In this document: positions 38,607 through 55,757 of the stretch, in pieces | How positions within the stretch are numbered: position 1 is the first letter of the stretch | How the letters are laid out: each line of letters starts with the position of its first letter | NCBI GenBank assembly: GCA_964020155.1 | Contig: OZ026563.1 | Location: 3,692,940 to 3,756,939 of the forward strand | Length of the DNA: 64,000 nucleotides | DNA from: Chondrilla cf. caribensis | Lineage: Eukaryota; Porifera; Demospongiae; Chondrillida; Chondrillidae | Direction: 5' to 3' | The notes under the pieces: generated by a model | The model's input: the letters and a program-made list of their open reading frames with translations, nothing else | The model's database searches: none | What the model was told of the DNA's origin: nothing | Position numbers and translations under genes: made by a program

Positions 38607-40795
38607 TTATGTAGGTGAATCTTCATTTGTCTTCATTTCAACCCTCTTACAGCACATTTTGCTTTTGGCACACAACCCCATGAAGAATCCTTTGTAGAGT
38701 TTGGCAACTCTTTTAGTACATATGTATGCAATAGTAACAAACACCAGTTGTATAGTGTTGAAGAGGACAAATTTAAAATATAATGGAGCCATAATGTGGT
38801 GTCATCAATAGTCTTGTCAAAAAGAACAACAATGGTAAGTGTCCAAGTTACCCCTGATGTGGAGAAAATGGCAAAGAGAATACGAAAATTTCTCCACAGT
38901 AGCTGTTTGGGTGTATGCCCATATGATTTAAACTTTGATGGCGATTTCCAACTTTTTATAGTAACGACTAGACAAAAAGTAAAAACAAACATGTTGAACA
39001 TGATCATAATGCCAGAAGGAAGTACAAATGAGCCAAGAATGGCAGCTGGAACAATCATCCAACATAATCCAGAAAAATGTCTGCCATAGTCCACTACGCC
39101 ATCTACTGTGTAGTTCAAGATCACGCAAATGCCTACAATAACAAATGGCACCATGTATTGGGGAAGAATGTACAGAATCAGACTTCTCCATGTTCTCTTG
39201 TCACTGTCATTCTTCAGCTTGAGTGCTGCATAGAACTGCCTTAAGATTTCAAAAGCCAATACGCTCATGGATGTAATACGCAATAGAAGAATAAAATGGC
39301 TGAATATAGCCAATGCTTCACAGGTTGCTTCTTGTACGGCTTCAGAAAATATTTCAGCTGGTAAGGTTAAGATAATCTCTATGTCCCCTCCAATCACTAC
39401 GGCCGACATGTGCATTAGAAGCTTGCCATAGAAAGTTCTCAGCTCCTTGAAAATACTGTAAGTAACCAACAGTACTGCACCAGCCATGATGTCCAACAAG
39501 AAACCAGTAATGGATATTCCAAACAGAGATTCTTCGTATTGTGCAAATGGTGCAAAGCTATTGATAACATTATTACAGTCGCAAATTAGCACAGTACCAT
39601 CTGTTTTGAGCATCAGGATTGAATAGGTCATGTTGTCCTTGTGACTCTGCACTGTAATACTGTCCACAAAGGTGTAATCCGTTCTATTCAGAAGTTGACA
39701 ATCAATGCAATCATCACTGTTGTATGGACTCAGATACATTGGCATAATACAAGTATTGGTGATAATATTGAACACATAGTTTTCACTGCATACTACCTGA
39801 GTGATTTCATTGGTATAATATCCTCCTGTAACACCGCTAGTTAGTAGTAGGCGGTTTTGTAACCAATCCTTACTGACAATAACTGTGATTTTCCCTGTAG
39901 AACGATTCACTCCCCACACATGGTCATCCATCTCACAGTTTAGAATATTCATTTTACTGTTTGTCTCTCCATTGCCTTGCCCACAATTGGAATTCCAATA
40001 CATGTTGGAAGTGTTGGTTGGATGGCTACTGACTCCACACTGTGTACAGTTAGCGACTAACGCCTTGTAGTCCATAATATTGTGGGTAGTATTTGATCCA
40101 GGGTCTATAGGGCAAGTAGGAACTAAAGGCCAACACCGTCGTATTGGTAACTGGGGAGATTCTTGTAACTTAGGTGGTTTGTAAGTTATTGGGACACAAT
40201 AAGAATTCAACACTGTACCGTTGATGACTTTGGAAGAGTTGAGAAGCCGCTTAAAACCTTCGTCGCAGGACCACTGTGAAGACCATTGTACAAGTTGGTC
40301 TATCGTTACGTTGTTACAGAGACCACAGTACTTGTTTCGGTAAACAATACCAGTTTTTTTATCCGTCACCGGGGGCTCGCTAATTGTAGGAGTTTCCTCG
40401 CAAAGTTCGTTCACTCTCCTCGACGTCGTAGCCACATCTGGTGAACTTATCCACTTCGAAGGACAGTTCCCTATCATCTTGTAATAGTTGGTTGGTTTAG
40501 TCGAATTTCCTGTGATGGCGGTTGTGAGGCAGCAAAACGACTCCGAAACCTCCGTCCTTGTCGAGTCATTCAATGTCCTATTATCGTAGCAGCAGTCGTT
40601 GAAGAAAGCACAGTTTTGGTCGCAATAACAGTGATAGCCGTACTCCTCGCGTTCCCCTTCACGATGGGATGATTTATTGCACTTCGAAGCATTCTCGATG
40701 TACTGATCTCCTGAGCCAGCGTACCCGAACCAGAACCAGCTGTGAACTAAAAGAAGGCTGACCAAAGAGTATGCTTGGAAAGGGATTCTCTCCAT
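38607..40795 (-). pseudogene. Somatomedin-B-type 7TM receptor, paralog 4, frameshift in TM7
   Basis: Opens MERIPFQAYSLVSLLLVHSW and reads as a normal receptor through TM6 (FRILFAIFSTSGVTWTLT). Near 38770 a 5-bp insertion relative to paralogs (GACAAATTTAAAATATAATGG) shifts the frame. The open frame then gives 50 foreign residues ending at 38633, while the expected TM7 and tail (LVFVTIAYICTKRVAKLY) continue in another frame to 38607. A product would have six true membrane segments and an aberrant C-terminus. It is either a recent pseudogene or a truncated receptor that could act as a decoy. Other changes from conserved positions (PIRRCW for PIRPCW) fit relaxed constraint. Confidence 0.78.
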
Positions 40796-41620
40796 TCCAA
40801 ACTACACTGTTTTTGCTTATAGCCTAGTATACCCTTCACACAACTGACGTGTGTAGCCTGAGAATATGTGTCCTGGTCAACTGTTCTAAATATATACCTG
40901 CAGTTTATGACTATGCAGAGGTGTATTGTTTGGTGCTCCATTGATCCAATCATTGTGAGATATGAGATATATGTAAATGGTTATATTGTATATACTACAT
41001 ACATGGATATACCATTCAATTTTATATGCCTGATATGCAGTGGTAATTGTATAAGTGTTGTATTCACAATATGGTATACATGTGTACTGTGAATATTGCT
41101 TTAAGCTTTAACTGCAAGAATGTCACACGTAGATTGCACTTGATGCTGTTGAATAGCAAGTGTCTCTGCCTGCCTTCTGGTGTAACTTTCCAACCACCAG
41201 GTTTACCGCAGTATGCAATGATTAACGGTGACATGTATGTTGCATGCAATGATTAATGGTGATGTATATGTTGCATGCAATGATAAATGGTGACATGCAT
41301 ACTGCATGCAATGATCAACGTTGACATGTATGTTACGTACATGCAATGATCAACAGTGATGTGTATGTTGCATGTAAATTATGCATCAGATCATGATTCA
41401 CATACTGTAGTCCTATTAATATCTCATGCACAATCAAACTACATATTAACAAGAAAATAAAACTAATTAGTATATATACTATTATATTCAATGCACTATT
41501 AAGACATGGAATCCTACTATATACATAACAATAGTATGGCAAGTACTAAAAGCCATGAATGTATAACTTTGTTGTAAGTAATGCACAGATAATGTTATTA
41601 TTGTCCTTTCTTGTGAGTTT
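40796..41620. other. 5' flank of paralog 4 to the end of the distal receptor
   Basis: 40796-40960 is a 5' module and 40960-41210 is the twin of 36861-37100. A minisatellite follows (41211-41375), then about 240 bp of AT-rich DNA that is the 3' flank of the 41.6-kb receptor. No gene is seen. Confidence 0.5.
41211..41375. repeat. Minisatellite, unit about 30 bp, 5 copies
   Basis: Units begin ATGCAATGATTAACGGTGA or ATGCAATGATCAACGTTGA. Sister array to 37110-37251 but more diverged between units. Confidence 0.85.
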
Positions 41621-43930
41621 CTAAGCCATAATTGTTCCTGTCCTCTTCCATGTCACAAAACCCACTGGAGTAATTTTACGTGTGCGTCGTGGTTTGTTCT
41701 TGAGAATGTGAGACAGCAAACCTTTGGTTTTATTTTTGTACAACTTCAGAACTTTAAGCGTGCACAGGTTGGCTATTGAGATGCTCAATGCTTGAGTGGA
41801 CGATAGTATAATGAATGGGTACCAAGCCCACTGCTGGCTACTGTCACCCAGAGCTATGAATCCAAATATCCATGTAAGTCCAGAAACGGCCAAAATGGCT
41901 AAAATCACTCTAAAATTCCTCTGAAGTTGTTCACCACGATTATATTTCTTCACCCTCAATTTGTTAACTTTGATCAGTACCACCACCATAAAAATGACAC
42001 ATATCGTATTGACCAGGATGCAAAGTGTTATTGGGATGAAAAAACTTGTTACTATGGCAACAATTCCATTTATCCAGCATCTCCCATTCTCACCGTAATC
42101 TACAGCACCTGTGACTGTGAAGTTGGTGATGGTTGTTATGGTAACTATTACCAAGGCCACAAACCAACCGATAGAAAATATCACAAACTGCTTGCATTTC
42201 GAATTATTTTCCATCTTGCTTGTGATGCATTTTAAAGAATTGTAGAAGTATCTAGACACATTCACGCACAGTATAGTCATCCACATAAATCTGGTCAGAA
42301 AGAGGTAATGGAGGAGTATTGCAAGACCTTGACACAAGGGAAGATTGGGGTAACTGTTGTGGATAGCTGTTCCAAACAGAAAAACTGCATCTCCCAGTAA
42401 TATGGCAACCACTAAGTTTGTCAGTAGCATGGTATGTTCTGTTCTCAACTCTTTGAACAAGAGATATGTTATAAGGTAAATCACCGCTGCTATGACATCT
42501 GTAGAAAGCCCTACATATGACAAAGCTCCAAATGCGATCGGATACACATAGGTTGTTACAGTAACAGTGCGATTGAAGGTGAATTCAAAATTTTCCGAAA
42601 AGTTAGCGCAAACAATAGGCAGGCTTTGATTAGTGTATCCAACAACGGTGATATTCACACCTGCTGTCAACCAATGGACTGTTGCTAACGAGACATTCAC
42701 ATATTCTGTATCATTCAGAGCAATCAAGTTTCCCACACAAGTGATGTAGTCAGACCGAGGTGTTGGTGTTGGGACCCTGTAGTCATGATCGTCAGGCCTG
42801 CTGCCCAGACTGTCATTACTTTGTACACGTATATCTCTACTAGTGCATCCTTCTCCATCAACATATGTGTATCCTGGAACACAGAGAGTTGCCCGACATG
42901 TATTAATATAAGTGTCATACACTTGTCCTAAAGGACATTTCTCCACTGATGTAGTTGTAACCACTACACTGCTATTATGAAGCACTGTTTGCCCAGTGCT
43001 TTTGACGTCTAAGAGTAAAGTAAAGGATCCCCCGATAATATTGGTAATTCCAGAAAAGTGTAGTGACTGGCGGTTAATGCATCCAAGAGTATTGTTGAGC
43101 TCTGTATGTAGCAGGTTTGGTTCATTACATAATCCACAATACAAGTTCTTATATCCCGCTTTTGGAGATATGCGTGCGTTGATCGGTTGCAGTGCACATC
43201 TCTGGACTAATTCATCGCGGAGGGATCTATTGATATCAAGATCTGTTTCATTTGATGGGCAGGTCCTTACTAGTGGATAACACTGTCTGGGAGGATTTTT
43301 CAGAGCAGAATATTGAAACAGTCTAGGATTACAATGTTTCAATATGTCTTCCAAAGCTATCTCATATGTGTTGGTGATGTGGTTGCTAATAATCTCATTG
43401 TACTTGCCTCGACACAGCCACAGAGCATTCCAAAACTTCCATTGAGTTGACGAAACACCATTGCAGAGTGCACAGTACTCGTTCTTGTAAACATGACCTG
43501 TCAATTTGTCTGTGAGCAGTCTTTTAGGTAGAAACTCACAGAGTTTAGCTATTCTTCTGCTGTTAAAATCCCCCCTATCAAGAAATGCATTGTGACATGT
43601 GACGATGGTCCAATAGTACTGAAGTTTAAGTCCTCCAACGGAGTTGTTCCCTATCTGATTTGAAATGCACTCAAACCTCAATTCTGAGTCTGACTGTGTG
43701 CCTATGTACTCATGATCCACACAGCAGTCATCGTATTCAGTACAGTTGGAGTCACAGTTGCAGAGAACAGATCCACACTTTGACAATGAGCATTGTACTT
43801 CCTCCGGAAGATCTCTAGTGGTTTCACTGTCTGGAATTGAGCTGAGACGAATTCCGGGGTCTGCAAAGTTAGTCTGTGCTGTTCTTAAGCAAACCACTGT
43901 AACAATAAAACTAACTACAAGCAACTTCAT
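41621..43930 (-). CDS. Somatomedin-B-type 7TM receptor, divergent member
   Basis: 769 aa from the ATG at 43928-43930, chosen because MKLLVVSFIVTVVCLRTAQ is a good signal peptide. An in-frame ATG exists 51 bp upstream at 43981. The somatomedin-B domain has seven visible cysteines (CSLSKCGSVLCNCDSNCTEYDDCC), more complete than in the tandem array. The ectodomain has two cysteine motifs of the NEYCALCNG / NLYCGLCNE type and many N-glycosylation sites. 7TM segments follow (LLFKELRTEHTMLLTNLVVA, FRVILAILAVSGLTWIFG in TM6, SIANLCTLKVLKLY in TM7), then a basic tail. No GPS cleavage motif. Head-to-head with ATG5. An older, separate lineage from the 4.1-kb array. Confidence 0.9.
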   Translation of the reverse strand: MKLLVVSFIVTVVCLRTAQTNFADPGIRLSSIPDSETTRDLPEEVQCSLSKCGSVLCNCDSNCTEYDDCCVDHEYIGTQSDSELRFECISNQIGNNSVGGLKLQYYWTIVTCHNAFLDRGDFNSRRIAKLCEFLPKRLLTDKLTGHVYKNEYCALCNGVSSTQWKFWNALWLCRGKYNEIISNHITNTYEIALEDILKHCNPRLFQYSALKNPPRQCYPLVRTCPSNETDLDINRSLRDELVQRCALQPINARISPKAGYKNLYCGLCNEPNLLHTELNNTLGCINRQSLHFSGITNIIGGSFTLLLDVKSTGQTVLHNSSVVVTTTSVEKCPLGQVYDTYINTCRATLCVPGYTYVDGEGCTSRDIRVQSNDSLGSRPDDHDYRVPTPTPRSDYITCVGNLIALNDTEYVNVSLATVHWLTAGVNITVVGYTNQSLPIVCANFSENFEFTFNRTVTVTTYVYPIAFGALSYVGLSTDVIAAVIYLITYLLFKELRTEHTMLLTNLVVAILLGDAVFLFGTAIHNSYPNLPLCQGLAILLHYLFLTRFMWMTILCVNVSRYFYNSLKCITSKMENNSKCKQFVIFSIGWFVALVIVTITTITNFTVTGAVDYGENGRCWINGIVAIVTSFFIPITLCILVNTICVIFMVVVLIKVNKLRVKKYNRGEQLQRNFRVILAILAVSGLTWIFGFIALGDSSQQWAWYPFIILSSTQALSISIANLCTLKVLKLYKNKTKGLLSHILKNKPRRTRKITPVGFVTWKRTGTIMA

Positions 43931-43981
43931 AACAGGATAGACTACTGGAATATGCTTTTTGTCAAGTATAGAGGCTGGCAT

Positions 43982-44137
43982 GATTTAAGATTATGGTGTG
44001 TAGGATATTGACTTCATCTCCAATTATCGCCATACTCTTTAAAGTGAAGGTGGAAAAGGATGAATCTGATTGTGAAGCGTGGATCTGATTGTGTGTGCGT
44101 GGAGTGGGGTACGTGTGTGTCACGTGACTCTTCAAAC
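43982..44137. promoter_or_regulatory. Shared (bidirectional) promoter region, receptor and ATG5
   Basis: Only about 0.2 kb separates the receptor ATG (43930, - strand) from the ATG5 ATG (44138, + strand). It includes a short direct repeat (GGATGAATCTGATTGTGAAG / GTGGATCTGATTGTG) and the E-box-like palindrome at 44119-44128. Promoter function is inferred from geometry. Confidence 0.55.
44119..44128. promoter_or_regulatory. GTCACGTGAC palindrome (CLEAR-type E-box)
   Basis: Exact match to the 10-bp CLEAR consensus bound by MiT/TFE (TFEB, MITF) bHLH-zip factors, and also compatible with USF. It ends 9 bp before the ATG5 start codon. The site is seen; binding is inference. Confidence 0.5.
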
Positions 44138-51834
<7,697 letters not shown>

Positions 51835-53741
51835 TGTCCTGCAATTGTACTTTGGATTGAATGGTTAACGTGTACAGAAAATTTGATGCATGTGATTTTC
51901 TCACAGTGGTGAAATTCGAATAGACATACTTAATATTGTGTGCATATAATATAATGGTAGCTATTTTATATCACCCAATTGCGAGGATGGTAGCTGTAAT
52001 GGAATACGAGACTGGGGCAAAGGAAGGTCAAGTATTTATTTTTTAGGCTGCTGCATAATTGGGTGAGAACTATTTCATCTTTTGTCCAAAATCTGTTTTG
52101 GCGGCCTACAAAGAATAGTATAATATTATTACTATTGGTGATTTGCAAAAGTATAACTGACAACATTTAGTTTAATTGGGTAAAGTAACTAAACTACAGT
52201 GTGTTATCCACTCGTAAGACTGGGTATCCCAAATATTACCCGGCAGTATCTCTCCTGTCACCATGCTAAAGGATCGATGACAAATAAGTTTATAAACACT
52301 TCTATGTCAGCAGGCGGTGACAGAGATGTGTACATGTATGGCTATGTGCATATGCACGATATTGTATTCAAATTACTTTTTAACTAAATTAAATCATATT
52401 ACTGAAAAGAGGGTTGTTTGGCTAGGTAACATTGTGCAGATAAGTTCAATGGAATTCTCTAGTCATAGAAATTTTTCATGGTTTGAGAATTCCATTGATC
52501 ATAATATTATCCTATTATTATTATGTACATTGTGTATTTGGAAGCATTCAGGGAAAAGGGTTGGCTACGCTAGACTAGGAAGATGTGGGGCGGGCGTTAC
52601 GTTTAAAACGGGCGCTTACGTGGATATTATTCTGGTCAGGTCATACTCAACCATAGATACTAGAGAAAAGCCATAAATCTTAACTTGGGACGGAACAGTA
52701 CGAAATAGTCGCCGCTGTTTGCATGAACGTTCACAACATTTGTCATGGAATTTGATATTGAGCCCACAGAAGATTACCATTAATAACCGACTATATACAT
52801 CTGGCAATCTTTAGAGTGAGCAGAGGATATATCAATCAATCGATCGATTATTATTATTAACATGCCACATGCATAACACTAGGACAGACAGTCCTATGAG
52901 GCACACATCATATATCAAAAAAAGAAAAATCAGATCAACCCGAAAGATTATAAGTCATCATGCAGCCTGGAATCAATTGAAACGTGCAATCCATATCTTA
53001 GATACTCTTGAGAATTGGAAGATGCTTACATCCTTGGTCCGGAGTCATAAAAAAACTTTTCATCATTGGTCACCAATTCATGTTGAAATACCGTTGTCAG
53101 TGACTTAAAAAGGTCTGCCCGTGCGTCTTTCCATCTCAATTTATACAACAGTTGACACAAAGTAGTACTACATAGTCTTTGAATATTAGCAATAGTTTAT
53201 AGCATGTACTGAATATAATAATATGTAATAATATCATCATACATATACTATATGCTATATATACACTGTACATATTAAACATATACAGTAGGCCTAACTA
53301 TGCGTATATATTTTGAATACCATAATATTGGTCTACAATAAGAACCAAAGTTCGTTTATACTGTAAAATGTTCTCAAAGCTATTTCATGCATGTACAGAT
53401 TTTGTACTCTCTCTCCTCTCTCTTGTTTAATATTCCTTTCTAGATAATTTGTCCCCTGCTCGTTCTAGATTCTTGATAGATACATGTGTGCGTACAGCTA
53501 GTTCCTGTACACACATAATAATATTATTATGGATGTCACCCATTGACGCACTTCGTTTATAATTGATTATGTATGAGGCTGCCTCATTGTATAAAGATAT
53601 CATATTGAATTTTATAATTATATTATTATAATAGTTATATTATGCTGTCAAAATTACGTATTACACATTGAAAGTATATCACTGAAGATTTTCACCAGTG
53701 TTTTTACTTTGTTTTTTTTTCACATGTCTTTCTATAGATGC
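51835..53741. other. ATG5 to fucosyltransferase intergenic region
   Basis: About 1.9 kb. 51835-52200 is probably the ATG5 3' end. A less AT-rich stretch at 52550-52800 has no recognised coding content. A 79-codon frame at 52869-53108 has no family resemblance. From 53100 on it is AT-rich, ending in a T-tract and acceptor-like TTTCTATAG just before the pseudogene. Confidence 0.45.
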
Positions 53742-54862
53742 ATGAGAATTATCAACTAGAAGAGAGCAATACTTGCAACTGGAATCCTTGTAATTGCTAC
53801 AATGGTATTGATAAACGTAAACTACATTATGGACACAAGGACATCAACACAACAACAACCTGCCAACATTTCCTTGAAACACTCTCAGTAATTATAATTG
53901 ACGATATTCTAGAAGTTAGGCACTCTTTTACACAGTTTGAAGCTAGCTATCCCAAAGCATGCCCCTTGCCTGATGGTGGAACATGCACAATACAGCATTC
54001 TAACTCCAATGCTGATGTGGTGTTTAGGCTAGTCCGAGCTGTATCAAATTACCCACTCAGGTATTGGCCAGGGCAAATATTGGCTGTACTTATAACCTAG
54101 AAGCTAACCGAGGTACTTATGGAAATATGTAATATTATTATTTATTTTTAAATTAAATATGCTATTAAGCAGCTGAACGTAGCAAATATACGAATTGACC
54201 ACCACCCGACATCTGATGCTGTTTATGCCGAGATGTGCCGGTATTTACCTATTAATTTGTGGGAAACTGCCCCCACCTGACCCTAAAAAGAGAAAGGGAG
54301 TAGTAATGTATTCCAGTGATTGTAATGCGGGTTGGGCAGGATTTCTGGAATGTAGAAAATACTATATAGAACTCCAGGCCTAAAGCATGTGCACATTGAT
54401 CAACATGCCAGGTGCTTGTACAATGTTAATTCTCCTGTACCGAAAAAGGGTGATGATTGGAAAGAAATTTTCCTGGAGATTGCCAGTGAATATCGAATGG
54501 TTGTTGCATTCGAGAACATTATTCAACAAGATTACATTTCTGATAAACTTCCTCTAATTTTCAAGGCTGGTGTAATTCCTGTCTACCGTGGCCCCCTGAG
54601 GTGTATCAGTGGGTTCCGGGAAACCACACCTTCATTGATGCCACTAAATATAGTCCCAAAGAATTGGCTGACTACTTGAAACGTGCTAATGAGGATGATC
54701 AACTGTATAAATACCATACAACCAAGTTTGATTTCAAGCAAGTAAGAGAAACAAGGATCCGATAGAGTCTGTTCTAAAGCAGACTACATGTGTATGACAT
54801 GCAAACTGGCATGTAGGATGAAGATGCAGAGAATTTCAGCTCAAAGCAGCAAAATATCTGGA
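53742..54862 (+). pseudogene. Alpha-1,3-fucosyltransferase-family (GT10) pseudogene
   Basis: Parallels the intact gene at 58863 but is broken many times. The start ATGAGAATTATCAAC is followed by TAG (53757-53759) where the intact gene has TCG. The Ser/Thr-rich stem with its 46-residue repeats is missing. A 2-bp insertion and a stop lie near 54098, and a scrambled AT-rich patch at 54118-54180. A base loss near 54268, loss of the ATGAAG region near 54375 and another frameshift near 54755 follow. The conserved block DDWKEIFLEIASEYRMVVAFEN is still readable. It keeps the intron-acceptor-like sequence before the ATG, so it arose by DNA duplication and not from mRNA. Confidence 0.9.
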
Positions 54863-54871
54863 AATTATTGT

Positions 54872-55588
54872 AGTGGAAGGATCTGAAACTGCATAATATA
54901 TTATTTCCAGAATATTTATGCTCAGGTTGTTCAATGTAATTAATTCATTAACTACATTTTGAAATGACTCAAGGACATGAAACATTCATTCGATCCATTA
55001 TCTGATTATTTTTTTCATCATTTTGAAATTATTATAAACAACAGCACTGCAATAGTTAAAGTCCTTTAATCCTCGTACTGCCTATACGAAATAGGAACTG
55101 TAGCTGTAATTTCCAGGATAATATATTATTTAGTGGTAACATTAAGACATGGGCACGGGACTCGGTATTTTATATATATATATGTCATACTGCCCAAGTG
55201 TCCATGTCTTGACCAGTATAGCATCCGTTGCTAACGCTTAATACTGTTGCTAGTGCTTTATACGTTATAAAATTGCTGTATAATAGCACTGTTTCTATGG
55301 TAAAGGATGCTATTATCTGTTAAATTTGCATTATTACAACATGCTTGCTGTCAACTATACAGCCAAGTTAGGGCCTCCACTTCATTTTTATTGGGAGGAA
55401 TTTAAAGATGGTTATAGTGGACAAACTCCACAATTTATAGTAGAAGGTCGAATATCTATGGCTTAAGCTGTGCTGTGTGGAGCATTGTATGCTGTAATAC
55501 CTGCAGCATAAATTCATCTCGTTATGCATACAAATTATTATAGCCCATATCTGCGTACAGACAATCCCACTCGGCAAAATAGTATAGA
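54872..55588. repeat. Duplicated block R2, copy 1
   Basis: 54872-54975 (GGAAGGATCTGAAACTGCAT...) and 55315-55588 (CATTATTACAACATGCTTGC...) match 63321-63432 and 63437-63700 in the same order. The 340 bp between the two parts is absent from the other copy. Confidence 0.8.
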
Positions 55589-55757
55589 CCTATTTCGAAT
55601 TCGTCGACGACGACTTAAAATCTCTCAAAAAACGCGACGTCGTCCATATCCAGAAACAGGAATACGTACCTGGCCTACAGCTGTCTATAGGATTAATAAG
55701 AGAACCGAGCGCCTATTAAAAATCCTACAGCTGACGTACTATATGGCGTCGCGATAA
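55524..55757 (+). CDS. Unrecognised basic 77-aa open frame
   Basis: MHTNYYSPYLRTDNPTRQ... with an Arg-rich centre (FRIRRRRLKISQKTRRRP) and no family resemblance. The first part lies in duplicated block R2, and the second copy is interrupted by a TIR element. A donor-like ACACG|GTAAGT is 70 bp past the stop. It could be a transposon remnant or chance. Confidence 0.2.
   Translation: MHTNYYSPYLRTDNPTRQNSIDLFRIRRRRLKISQKTRRRPYPETGIRTWPTAVYRINKRTERLLKILQLTYYMASR

Larger units (their letters stand above)
37252..41300. repeat. Tandem segmental duplication, distal copy (about 4.05 kb)
   Basis: Repeats the order of 33230-37250: receptor 5' part, 5' module, internally deleted relic, second 5' module, 3' module, receptor (paralog 4), flank, minisatellite. 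The left boundary lies within a receptor ectodomain codon run. Confidence 0.8.

Noticed and set aside
42996..43280. 94-aa + strand frame within the 41.6-kb receptor
   Set aside because: Antisense shadow of the receptor ectodomain; low-complexity composition and no splice support.
44060..44137. Upstream in-frame ATG giving ATG5 a 26-residue N-terminal extension
   Set aside because: The extension is not protein-like, overlaps the CLEAR-type box and promoter region, and ATG5 conservation starts after the ATG at 44138.
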